NCBI GenBank assembly: GCA_008931825.1
Contig: QXVZ01023101.1
Span: 1 to 32,000, forward strand
Length of the DNA stretch: 32,000 nt
Origin: Phallusia fumigata
Taxonomy: Eukaryota; Chordata; Ascidiacea; Phlebobranchia; Ascidiidae
Direction of reading: 5' to 3'
Part shown: positions 1 to 9,773 of the stretch, piece after piece
Layout of the letters: every line of letters starts with the position of its first letter
How positions within the stretch are numbered: the first letter of the stretch is position 1
Translations under genes and position numbers: made by a program
The notes under the pieces: generated by a model
What the model saw: only the letters and a program-made list of their open reading frames with translations
Databases searched by the model: none
What the model was told of the DNA's origin: nothing

Positions 1-640
1 TTACAGAAATCACGTGCTGAAGCAGTTGAAAACGGTAGCTGGGCAACAAATCACTTATGACGTAATCAGCGACGTAAGCAAGCCCCCGTGAGCAAATATT
101 AGTTTTGTCAGTCGAGATTCCTTTACTGTGGTGTAACCACAAGTGGCATCATTTGGTGGGGCAGCGGATGCCATTAAACGCATTGCCAACATATTTCGTG
201 TGTTAAATCGCACCGTTGCGTGGCTGTTAACTTCACGAAACCACGTTTATGATGCTGTAATAGCTCGTACAACAATGGAAAGGTCGCACGAACAGCTGTG
301 AAAAGTGGTAGCTGCTTTAAAAGCGCGGAAATTTGCGCAACTTTATGTTGTTAATTTGCGTCATGGAAACTTGTTAAACCATGATTACACGCATTAAAAT
401 TGATGCACAATGAATTCTGGGGTTTTCTCCAAAGCTATTTATTATATAAGAGGACTAACGGGTATACAAGGCCCCTTTATTCAAAGGGCGTTCACCCGTA
501 ATTAAACAAATTTAAGTGCTTGGCGAAATGTTGTGATAAGAAAGATAAGTAAGCGCTTTGTTTGCATGTGTGGCGAAAAGTTCACGAAACTTTGCGATAG
601 GAAAGGTCAATGTTGTAAAATCCCAGAAACCGCCTCCATC
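1..640. other. intergenic region upstream of VCBP-1
   Basis: No coding region is supported here. Short open frames have no homology I recognise and no splice sites that fit. The stretch near 58-85 has TGACGTAA and a related GACGTAAGCAAG motif that recurs in altered form near 3396-3470. I checked the minus strand for missing C-terminal SBF exons and found none. Confidence 0.5.
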
Positions 641-648
641 AAAAAAAG

Positions 649-656
649 TATATAAG
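649..656 (+). promoter_or_regulatory. TATA box of VCBP-1
   Basis: TATATAAG lies 79 bases before the ATG at 728. Genes 4, 5 and 6 have TATA boxes at nearly the same distance (71-73 bases), which supports a core promoter with transcription starting about 30 bases downstream. Confidence 0.75.
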
Positions 657-727
657 TGCTGCGATATCAAACTTTGGGACAGAGGTCTTTGGAAAATCAA
701 CGAGGTACCAAAAAACTGAAAGCGAAG

Positions 728-3165
728 ATGGTAATATCTCTTTGTCTTGTGCTTTTCGCATCATGCGTTCTGGTCAACGTAGCAGCTGTTCAACATCAAG
801 TCAACGTGATTGTCGAGGTATGTAACATCTCATTCTTCTGACTAAACTAAACTTTTTTTTCTATCAAATCTTGAAAAAGGTTTATCTAATAAAGTTTAAG
901 AGACAATAAAATCGCCAATGTTGAATACACATGACATTAAAATCACCCATGTCTATCTATAAAAAGTTTGGAGCAAAAACGTCCCGTTGGACGAACTACT
1001 GCCACAAAATGGCGAAAAACGTGTGACACCTATAAAGCTAATGCCAGCCAAACATTGCCGCCCGATTTAGCGACATACAAAGTGCCTTGCAACTTATTTT
1101 TAACCAAAGTTTCTTGCAGACCGAAGAAGTTACATACGGGGGTGGGGCTGCAATCCTAAACTGCGATTACTCCATCTCAAGCGGCTTGGACCTTCCCGTC
1201 ACAGTCACGTGGTTCGTGGGGGATGGTCCTCGGTCTGCGAGCAAAGTATTTTCGTGCAACGGTTACACCGAGGCCGGCGAAGCTTGCGTGAGCAGCACTG
1301 ATGACTTCGGTAGTCCCTTCGATGGTCGCCTGACTCTCGCTGCTAAATCCCCCTCTCTTGTGATATCGGAGGTGGGTAAATGGATTTGTCATGGGGTCAT
1401 GGGTCAAATAGGGGCTGGTGGGGAGGTACCGTTTTTGCTCACCACAGCTGCATGGGTTGTGAAGAACTTTGCTGAAGGCCACAAATAGGCGTTGAACCAA
1501 AGAGGTAGTAAACGCCCTGCCAACCAAACCACTATGGCAAAAAACATAGACAACCAAATGGTTTACTAATTTTTTTAATGTTTTGTAAATGCAATTTGGT
1601 GCTTCAGTTTATCACTCAAAGGAATACAAAAACGGAAACTCAAGTGCGGTTTCAAATTAATAATCTTTGAAAAGTGATGCAATCTTTACAGAGCCACCTA
1701 GGAGGTCGAGTTGGGATTAGAACCACCGACCTTACCAATACAAGCTGCCGGCACAGGCCACGTAACCATCTTGGCATTTTCATACCAAGCAATTCAAGTT
1801 TTCCACCCTTTTACTGTATCAACGCCAAATCTAATGTTTTTCTTCAGGTAAAACCGACAGATAACAGAAACTTCTGGTGCCAAGTATCCTTGGAAGGCAA
1901 CGAGCTAGCGGAAAACGGGGAAATCGGAGTCGACGAAAAATCCGTGGTTTTGCGAATTCCGGGCCCAACCGAATTGCCGAAGTTCCATGTCATTTCTGTT
2001 AGTGGTGAAAATGTTCCAGCAAGCGTTGGCGGCCAGGTCACTCTCACATGCGAGTAAGTAATTCACCGGAATAGATAAATCGCGGGCTTCAGTTTTCATA
2101 TCTACACCCAGTTTATGTCAACATCGCTACACGATCAAACTCCCCCTTGTAATTTGTTGACATATTGCGGTTTAATCAAAAACTCAATCTAACTTCACTC
2201 GATTACATTTCAGCAATGCTTTGCGTTTGCACCATTTACACCAATTTCTACTTGTCATGCCACAAACAGCAAGTTGTTGCTGCCGCAAAGGTCGCAATTA
2301 ACGCTTTACATGAAACGTACACCCGGAATATATCAGTAGTCAAGCGATATATCATCGAATAGAGACCGAGGACTTTTCGCAGACCCCCTAAAGTCGCTTC
2401 ACGAACCCCTAGGGGACCGCGGACCCCACCTTGAGAATCATTGTATTAAACATAGTAGAAGGATTGCTTTTACCATATCCATACAGTATACAGAAAAAAA
2501 CATTCTATGTGTACGTAAGAACATGTGTAATTGCCATATATGGTGTTTCCCGGGAACCCCTGCTCTAAACAAAAGAAAATCACCAAACTTTTCATTTCTT
2601 TCTCCAGATGTGCAGGGTATCACTGTAGCGATGTTTACTGGTACAAGGGGCCTACCAACCCACCAGAAAACCAATACGAGTTGGTCTGCTCTCTGGTATC
2701 CGGCTTCCGCCCGAATCCACCTGTGTTCACTGCCTACAACCAATGGGTCAATCGAGTAACCCTTAGTGGTAAGTTGACAACCTTACAAAACGAATTCTTT
2801 CACCTTATTTGCCCAGTATGGCATACGTTCCCTTTGTAGACACCGGATAAACAGGTTTGAGACAGTGATTGTCAGAAGGAAAGTCTTTGTAAGCTTGCTT
2901 ATCCAATAAATAAGTGGTTACCCTAACCAAAAACTTATGTTCGACACGCAGACAGTTAATCAAACCAACATAAATCTTAATAATGGCGTTTCCTCATCAA
3001 CCATTGCGTTCTCTTCTTTCAGATAACTCGCTGGTTATATCACAAGTGCAGGCAAATGATGCTGGCAGGTATTGGTGCGAAATGCGAAGTGCTGATTATG
3101 TCGGCGCAGGGGAGACATCAACTGATGCTAAATCCATGGTTCTGGAAGTTCACTCGGCTGCTTAG
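728..3165 (+). CDS. VCBP: VCBP-1: secreted two-V-domain protein without chitin-binding domain
   Basis: Exons 728-817, 1120-1371, 1848-2053, 2608-2768 and 3023-3165 join in frame to give 283 residues. Exon 1 encodes a signal peptide (MVISLCLVLFASCVLVNVAA). V1 has Cys45, Trp61 and the FWC cysteine Cys125. V2 has Cys182, Trp194 in VYWYKG, and Cys255 in DAGRYWCEM, followed by the J-like DAKSMVLEV. Splice sites are GT-AG and the intron phases match the other five genes. The protein stops four codons after VLEV (HSAA then TAG), where the other five genes continue into a six-cysteine chitin-binding domain. V1 is closest to VCBP-6 (shared TVTWFVGDGPR). It is probably a secreted immune protein. Loss of the mucus-binding tail is what is seen; any changed role is inference. 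Confidence 0.85.
1707..1775 (-). mobile_element. tRNA-derived SINE fragment in VCBP-1 intron 2
   Basis: Read on the minus strand, this has a B-box-like GGTTCTAATCCC and an A-box-like GATGGTTACGTGG at tRNA spacing. The arrangement matches the copies at 15166-15315 and 29856-30003. It does not fold as an intact tRNA. Confidence 0.45.
2360..2443. mobile_element. hAT-like transposon relic in VCBP-1 intron 3
   Basis: GC-rich stretch with CCCCTAGGGG and an end reading, on the minus strand, CAATGATTCTCAAGGTGGGG, which resembles terminal sequences of non-autonomous hAT elements in animals. No partner end or target duplication was identified. Confidence 0.35.
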
Positions 3166-3305
3166 TCCGTTTTAAATTGTAAGGCGGTTTTTGGTCTCAA
3201 TCTAATTCAGCGTTTTGTCGAATTGTGATTCCTTATGAGTGACATGTTAATTTTGTGACCGCCATTTTTTTCGTTTATCTTGTACGTTGCAATTTCTTCG
3301 CGAAA

Positions 3306-3311
3306 AATAAA
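3306..3311 (+). terminator. polyadenylation signal of VCBP-1
   Basis: AATAAA, 141 bases after the VCBP-1 stop codon. The sequence between the stop and this signal shows no remnant of a chitin-binding exon. Confidence 0.6.
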
Positions 3312-4137
3312 AGTCGTGCTATAGTAAATTGTTTTGTCTCTCGGCGGGACGTTGCTACGGCAAATGACGCCAAACACTGCATGTGACGTCACCAGTGACG
3401 AAAGCAAGTCAGAAAATAGAAACGACCAAGTCAGAAGCATTTTGTTAAATCCGTGACGAAAGCAAGACAAAGTTTGAAATAGTTTAGTTGCGTGAGGTCA
3501 AACTAATGGTCCGCCAATCGTAACTCAGACTTCTTTAGTCTGATAGAGGTGATTTGTTTTTTTGTAATTGTAAACCAGGGTCTGAAATCCCTGGCATTTG
3601 AGGTGCGGGTGGCACGGAAGGTAATTTTCATGGCACACAAAGCGTTTATATTCCGGTACATTTAAGAGTTCACACTCCACTACAGTTTTAAGGCAATCCA
3701 AGCCGCTGCTTGCAACAAGCTTATATTAATATATTTTATTTCTAGTGTTGCATATTTCTTAGGAAAAAAATGCGGCGTCATACTTAGGTGAGTTTACCAT
3801 TACGTACCTTTAAACGTGATTAAAAGCCTACAGAAACGCCAACACACCGTTAGTGACTTTTACGTGGAACCCCAAGCTGAGTATAATGATCTGGCGACTC
3901 CACAAAACCAAACAATGACCATTATGTGTGTAAAGTCGCACAGTGGGGGTTTCAACGCACCTTATGAGAACACACACATATGCTACGATCGTTGGTATAA
4001 AAATAGCACTGCGGTTGGCAAGGCCATGTTAAGCAGGCTACTATTGTATGTAGGGATACGATTGCCGTATACCGTGCAATTTAAGTGTACTGCTAATGAT
4101 TTCTTCCTAAAAAACAGGTATAGTGCAACAATTAATA
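3312..4137. other. intergenic region between VCBP-1 and VCBP-2
   Basis: Contains a perfect TGACGTCA at 3384-3391. The part from about 3925 to 4137 is homologous to 6345-6570 upstream of VCBP-3, and its first part to 12816-12907 upstream of the VCBP pseudogene. TATAAAAA at 3996-4003 is 142 bases before the VCBP-2 ATG and is altered to TGTAAAAA in the VCBP-3 copy, so its use as a TATA box is doubtful. The open frame through 3816-4148 is not conserved as protein in the VCBP-3 copy. Confidence 0.5.
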
Positions 4138-6039
4138 ATGAAGGTTGAATTTTTTCTGTGCATTGTGCTGTTTGCTTGTAATTCGGTGCATGGTGCAGTA
4201 TTACCACATGAAAAAAACAACGAAGATCCTGTAACAGGTCCCCGACAAATGACTGTATTTGTGGAGGTAATTGTAGTTTTTCCGATAGTAAGATTTACTG
4301 CAGAGAAAGCTGTTCAAAAAAAGTCTTGGGGCCAAATTACAAATTTCGATAACCACAAAGACGCGCCCATGCCCTGCCATGCGCTATGTTTCCAAATCAG
4401 CAAAGCTAATAACACGGATGCGTTTATTGACAGAGTTCAGAAGTACTGTCCATATACGAATATGGAACTACACTCAACTGCGACTATTCCATCTCAAATG
4501 GCGAGGACCTTCCCGTAACAATCAACTGGTTTAGGGGAAACGGACTTATAAATTCGACCAAAGTGTTTTCTTGTGGCAGCTTTCGAAAGTACACCAATAC
4601 GTGTGAAAATCAACAGATCCACGATGCTGAGTTTGCGGGGCGAATATGGCTTGGATCCGGTTCGTCGTCCCTTGTCGTTGCCCCGGTAAGTTTTACTTTT
4701 AGGGAGCGTTTTGGACATCAGCAGTGTTGCACATCCTCCGACATTTTTGAGATTTAAAGTTGATGATTTCGCTCGGTGAAAAACATTAAATTCCCCGGAC
4801 TTGACCAATGTCGCTTCTGCTCAGTGATACGCAAAGTACCTCCAGCCAGAACCAGAACCAACCACATCATGAATTCAAAAAGTGTAAACAAACATATTTT
4901 TGTTTTTAGGTGGGATATTACGACAACGACAACTACTGGTGCCAAGTATCATTGGAAGGCGACGAACTGGCTGAGAACGGGGGAATCGGAGGCGACGCAA
5001 AATCTGTTGTAATGCGAGTGAGAAATGGAGGTCCCGACGTTCAAAGGTATACTACAGTTTCTGTGAGCGACGAAAACGTCGTAACCAGTGTTGGCGACAC
5101 AGTCAGACTTGAATGCATGTAAGTAAAAACCAGAATTTGCAGATGTTTTATTGATGATTCTTGCATCCACTTTTGTTTATGCTCAAAAATCACCCCTTTT
5201 CTGTTTTGGGCCAAATCCGAACAAGCCACATTTACTTCTTTGTTCTTTGGCCTAATCAAAAAGTCGATTCATTGCTTGGAACGCCAGCAACAACGAAAAT
5301 TCATTTTTCGCAGGTGTTCAGGTTACTACTGCACCGAAATTTTATGGTACAAGGGACCAGTCAACCCGACAGAAAACCAATATGACATGGTGTACGAGTA
5401 CTTAATGTACCGTTCTGCTTCAGGACCAGGGTATGTCGTTTACAGCGACCAGGCTTACAATGAATGGATCGGCCGCGCTACTCTTGATGGTAAGAGGACA
5501 ACTCACTGTGAAAACGATTTAACGTCACCCCTTGCCCTCCCTTGCGTACAAAATTTACCAAGAAAATGTCTTAAATCTTAACTTTCAAGATGTTTTTTTA
5601 CCAAGAAAATGTCTTAAATCTTAACTTTGATGTTTTATTTTAAATTGGTGGTGTCATCTCTCAGGAAAGGTGAAATCTATTTTTAAAACACACTCACTTT
5701 AATATTGTTATTCACACAACAGGTTTTTCGCTTGTGATTTCAAATGTCGTGGCAAATGATGCAGGCAGATACTGGTGCGAAGTAAGAGGTGTCGATGTTC
5801 CAAATACGGCATCCGACGCTAAATCCGTGGTGCTAGAGGTCGGCCCATTCACGTGTTTGGGCAAAACTGGTTTATACCAAGATCCAGACGACTGCAGCAG
5901 CTACTACCAGTGCTACAATGGGCAAACCTACCACCAAATATGTGCTGCTGGAACCGTTTTCAACCCTGATCCTAATGCGATATTTGTGTGTGACGTCCCG
6001 AGCAATGTAGCGCCACCTTGTGGTACAAAGGTCAACTAG
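4138..6039 (+). CDS. VCBP: VCBP-2: two V domains plus chitin-binding domain
   Basis: Exons 4138-4266, 4434-4685, 4910-5118, 5314-5489 and 5723-6039 join in frame to give 360 residues. Residues 1 to about 20 are a signal peptide, followed by a short polar linker and the first V1 strand (RQMTVFVE). V1: Cys59, Trp75 (INWFRG), Cys138 (NYWCQVSLEG). V2: Cys196, Trp in EILWYKGPVN, Cys274 (DAGRYWCEV), ending in SDAKSVVLEV. The chitin-binding domain follows at once, with six cysteines from Cys300 (FTC, DDC, YQC, QIC, FVC, PPC), matching the CBM14/peritrophin-A pattern. The ATG at 4138 is chosen because it opens a signal peptide and aligns with the VCBP-3 start. Exon 4 is closest to VCBP-5 (shared PVNPTEN and NEWIGRATLDG). 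Likely a secreted gut protein linking microbes to chitin-rich mucus. Confidence 0.9.
5557..5628 (+). repeat. short tandem duplication in VCBP-2 intron 4
   Basis: The 29-base block starting ACCAAGAAAATGTCTTAAAT at 5557 recurs exactly at 5600, a 43-base period. It looks like a recent slippage or unequal-exchange product. No function is apparent. Confidence 0.85.
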
Positions 6040-6154
6040 ACCCGGCTGCTCCTCTTTATGCATCCTCGACTTTAGATTTGGGGTGGGTGCAATCAGCAAA
6101 TGTGGTAATTCTATGGTGCGGGCGTTCTACGACTGTATTTCATGTCCATGTTTA

Positions 6155-6160
6155 AATAAA
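6155..6160 (+). terminator. polyadenylation signal of VCBP-2
   Basis: AATAAA in the context TTTAAATAAAGAGATT, 116 bases after the stop. VCBP-3, -4 and -5 have related TTTAATAAAGA contexts at similar distances. Confidence 0.75.
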
Positions 6161-6570
6161 GAGATTGTGATTGCTGAAAAAAAAATGAGTTTGGTGTGTG
6201 ACACTTTACAGGTCAAACATTGCATGAAAGAATTGTTGCAATCGGTTTTATATTCTTTAACTTTATTTTAGTAAGCATACGTGACGTCATACTTAGTTCT
6301 AACTGTGCAAATGGTCGGGGGTTATTCCGAACACAACGCAAACCACATTTTGTGTGTAAAAAGTCACACAGTGAGGATTTCAACGCCCTCCATGGGAACA
6401 CGCACATATGCTGTGATCGTTGCTGTAAAAATAGCACTGTGGTTGGTCAGGTCATCTTAAGTAGACAAATATTGTTCCAAGGAGCGCGCTTAATGAAACT
6501 TATACTGTTCAATTCGAGTTTCCGCTCAATTACTTTCTGAAAAAGTAGGAAAAGTGCAAAAACGTTTAAA
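6161..6570. other. intergenic region and promoter of VCBP-3
   Basis: Homologous to the region before VCBP-2 (about 3925-4137). Contains a perfect TGACGTCA at 6282-6289. No canonical TATA box sits 70-80 bases before the ATG; CTTATACTG near 6498 is the only TA-rich candidate. No coding sequence is supported. Confidence 0.5.
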
Positions 6571-8998
6571 ATGCGAGCAGGGATTTTTCTGTGCGTTGTG
6601 CTGTTCTCTGGTGTTCAAGTGCACAGTGCAGCAGTAGAACATGGAAAAAGCAACGAAGCGCCTACAGAGGCCGTGCGACAAATGACTGTCTTCGTGGAAG
6701 TAGGTTTATAGTTTTCCAACAAAAAGCAAAGCCTCCTATAACGAGCCGCGCTACAGAACTTTCCACTTACTATTATGTTCCGTTTTCCTGTTTAGAACGT
6801 TGTCAAAACTTGCAGGTTTCGATTATTTAATCAGATTACCTCCCTTGTGGAACGAAAACAATAATTCACGCTTGCACACAGATGAACTTTTGGCACGGTG
6901 AATCATACTTAAGTACAATTTTCCCATATAATTTGTAAAAGGGGCTGCGGGCCGGATAATTTTGCTTGGAGAGCCGTAGTTGGCCCACAGGCCGCATGTT
7001 GTAGATCCCTGATAGAGGCTGCAGTTAAAACAAGATCGGTAAAGTTTTTAAACCGATTTTATATGTATCGCTTTTTAGAGTCGTCAGTTTCTGTAAAAAA
7101 CTACAAAAAAGAAGTGCTTGGAAACTACAAAGACGATCCAATGCCCAGCTTACGCAATGTTCTAAAATCTACAAAAATGTACTTATTTACAGAAACCAGA
7201 AGTTCTGTCCATCCTCGATTATGGCACAACACTAAACTGCGATTATTCCATCTCAACCGGTGAAGACCTTCCAGTGACGGTTACTTGGTTCAGAGGAAAC
7301 GGACTTCTGTATTCCACCAAAGTGTTTTCATGCAACAACTTTCAAAAGAACACCAATACGTGTGAAAATCAACAGATCCATGATGCTGCATTTGCAGGAC
7401 GCATGTGGTTTGGCTCTGGTTCACCTTCCCTAGTTGTTGCGCCCGTAAGTTATTCCTTCCGATGTGTTTTATGTGGTGGCAGTCAAAAATATTTTGTGAA
7501 ACCCAACAAGGGTCTGTAGTCTAAACATCGATTTAATGTAATTTCATAGGACTGGTTTCATCGTATGGTAATTAAATCCCATACAGTTTACAGCAATGTA
7601 TCACATCGTCAGTAAATCAATCGTTAACCCCAACCCAAAACTACGTTGAAATTACCCTTAGCCTCACCTTAGTTATGACTCAAAAATCCATTTAGTTAAC
7701 ATGTTACTAGGTGGAATACAATGATAATGCAAACTTCTGGTGTCAAGTATCGTTGGAAGGCGACGAGCTGGTTGAGAACGGGGAACTCGGGGTTGACGCA
7801 AAGTCTGTGGTTATGCGAGTGAGATATGGAAGCGAGACGCCAAAGTTTAATACAGTTTCTGTGAGCGACGAAAACATTGTGAGCAACGTTAGCGACACAG
7901 TCACTCTGGAATGCACGTAAGTAAAACCCTAAACCTCAATACGTTTCTTGCAGTGTGTCACCTCGGGAAATAATACTGAACATAGTAGCAACTGTTAATA
8001 AAGGCATCCGCATATTTGATACTGGGATATGCACCGAGCCTTTCATGCAGGACAACGATAACATATATGAATCACAGTACGCCAGGCCTAAAACCGAATC
8101 AAAGTCGGCCTTCCAAGCATTTCTATTCGGCAAGGCATGGGCCAAAAAAAATCTAACCTGTAGTGGGATTCGAACCCACGACGGAAGGCTATCCAGGGAT
8201 TGAAATCGTAACAACAGCTAACTTTACTTATTTCTCCAGATGTTCAGGTTACCACTGTAGCGATGTATTATGGTATAAGGGGCCTGTTAACCTCATAGAC
8301 AACGAATATGAAATGGTATACGAGAAAGATACCGGACATATGGCGGGCACTGGATACGAGCAGGCGTACAATAGATGGGTCGACCGTGCTACTCTTGTTG
8401 GTAAGTTGACAACACTTGATTACTCGAGTATCTTTGCTAATGTAATAAAACTAACACTAAATAAACTTGTGTGTGCACTAACAATAGCTTTTTTGAATCA
8501 TCTTATTGTAACAACTCAAGAAAAACACAGCAAAAAAAGTACTGTTGCAGATTTTTTACGTTTCTTTTCAACAAAGTATCATTAGTGTGCCATTTCCGTA
8601 AAGGATGCAGCACTAAATGTAGTACTGCACATTTTAACCCATTTTCACACAGTGATATCTGCACAACAGGTTATTCGCTGGTGATTTCAAACGTCGAGGC
8701 TGATGACGCTGGCAGATACTGGTGCGAAGTACGGGACAACCAAATAGGCGAAACGGCGTCCGACGCTAAATCAGTGGTTCTGGAGGTCAACCCAATCGGC
8801 CCATTTACGTGTTCGGGCAAAAAAGATGGATTGTACGAAGATCTGGAAGACTGCAGCAGCTACTTCCAGTGCTACGGTGGCCAAACCTACCAACAATCAT
8901 GTGCTGCTGGAACCGTTTTCAACTCTGACCCCAATGCGATATTTGTGTGTGACGTTCCGGTCAATGTGGCGCCACCGTGCGGTACAAAGTTTGACTAA
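6571..8998 (+). CDS. VCBP: VCBP-3: two V domains plus chitin-binding domain
   Basis: Exons 6571-6699, 7193-7444, 7711-7916, 8240-8400 and 8670-8998 join in frame to give 358 residues. Signal peptide at residues 1 to about 22 (MRAGIFLCVVLFSGVQVHSA), then a linker and RQMTVFVE as in VCBP-2. V1 has LNCDYSI, VTWFRG and NFWCQVSLEG. V2 has the CSGYHC start, VLWYKGPVN, DAGRYWCEV and SDAKSVVLEV. The chitin-binding domain has six cysteines (FTC, EDC, FQC, QSC, FVC, PPC). Exon 4 is the 161-base form shared with VCBP-1 and with the pseudogene at 12908-13066. Intron 3 carries a copy of a fold-back repeat and a SINE fragment. Likely a secreted gut lectin-like protein. Confidence 0.9.
6937..7011. mobile_element. 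hAT-like relic in VCBP-3 intron 1
   Basis: GGGGCTGCGGGCCGG at one side and GGCCGCATGTTGTAGATCCC at the other resemble the GGGCCGC...GACCCCTG ends common in non-autonomous hAT elements. Degraded, with no clear target duplication. Confidence 0.3.
8047..8141 (-). repeat. copy of fold-back MITE in VCBP-3 intron 3
   Basis: Inverted copy of the right half of the element at 28019-28168 and its right flank. Shared blocks include CAGTACGCCAGGCCTA, CATATATGAATCA and CCTTCCAAGCATTT. A third partial copy is at 17611-17649. Confidence 0.7.
8143..8205 (-). mobile_element. SINE-like fragment with tRNA T-arm
   Basis: On the minus strand, 8163-8179 forms a perfect T-arm (GTGGG, loop TTCGAAT, CCCAC), which is a B-box. 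No matching acceptor stem or D-arm is present, so it is a tRNA-derived repeat fragment, not a tRNA gene. It lies in VCBP-3 intron 3. Confidence 0.45.
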
Positions 8999-9144
8999 AC
9001 TCGTGCGCTTCTTAGCAGCCTCTGGTTGTGATAGTAATACACAATGTTCAAATTGGGCGTGGTTGCAGTTTGCAAATATTGTGTTAATTGTTTGTAGAGG
9101 GTTCTCATAATTGCTTTTCTTGTATTTGCATATAACCATGCTTT

Positions 9145-9150
9145 AATAAA
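9145..9150 (+). terminator. polyadenylation signal of VCBP-3
   Basis: AATAAA in CTTTAATAAAGAAATTTTGA, a context nearly identical to that after VCBP-5 at 16330. Confidence 0.8.
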
Positions 9151-9356
9151 GAAATTTTGATTGTGTCGTAAAAACATGTTTGGCTGATAAAATGAAAGTA
9201 CACACCACTAACTAGCGCTGTCGCGTGCAACAGTATTTGAATTAACAGACAAAAATGATCCATGCAACACAACGATAAAGCGTTACATGTGTCAGAAATT
9301 GGACATTATGGATACACGATCAAAATAGCGTAGCCGTTAGTGTGAAAAAGCTGCTA

Positions 9357-9773
9357 GCGCTTCTATGGTAATTAGAGTTGACCTAACCTTTTAACCTGCG
9401 ATAATAGAGTGGTAAAAACGCGAAACCGTGGGATTTTTATTACCTGGTCCGTAAGGCAACAACCCTATAAGTATGTGCTCATGTGGTTTATTAAACAAAC
9501 CAACGATGTCAGTGGATGAGAGTGCACCACGTGCAATTATTCCCGACGCCAAATATACAGTTATTAAAAACAGTTGATTGAAGTTTGGAACAAAACGCTG
9601 CTGGGATAATGTTTGTATGCTGGATGGTGAAAGTTCAAGCACACTGGCGTGGAGATAAGGAGGACAATATTAGTTTGTTGACAGCGTGATGGTTCGTTGC
9701 TATAAAGGGCGACTGAATTCGACTTTGCAACACATTTTTTTGGATTAGTTGAAAGAGTTTAACTTAGTCAAGA
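9357..9773 (+). promoter_or_regulatory. duplicated upstream region of VCBP-4
   Basis: Closely similar to 13516-13963 before VCBP-5. Shared blocks include CGCTTCTATGGTAATTAGA, TCAGTGG.TGAGAGTGCACCA, AAAGTTCAAGCACAC and AGAGTTTAACTTAGTCAAGA just before the ATG. The similarity covers the whole proximal promoter, so genes 4 and 5 probably share expression. An open frame on the minus strand (9391-9642) is not conserved in the copy. Confidence 0.75.
9701..9708 (+). promoter_or_regulatory. TATA box of VCBP-4
   Basis: TATAAAGG, 73 bases before the ATG. It aligns with TATATAAG of VCBP-5 in the shared context TTCGTTGC / CTCGTTGC followed by CTGAATTCGAC. Confidence 0.8.

Noticed and set aside
1177-1557. 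126-residue minus-strand gene opposite VCBP-1 exon 2
   Set aside because: It mirrors the V1 coding frame and shows no homology of its own.
3575-3594. CCAGGG...CCCTGG hairpin as a regulatory site
   Set aside because: A six-base stem in AT-rich intergenic DNA is too short to support, and no copy lies at a matching place near the other genes.
3816-4148. Protein-coding gene of 110 residues before VCBP-2
   Set aside because: The homologous region before VCBP-3 does not keep the frame, and the end overlaps the VCBP-2 start. It is better read as promoter or leader sequence.
8150-8205. tRNA gene on the minus strand
   Set aside because: The T-arm is perfect but no acceptor stem, D-arm or anticodon arm pairs correctly. 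It is a SINE fragment.
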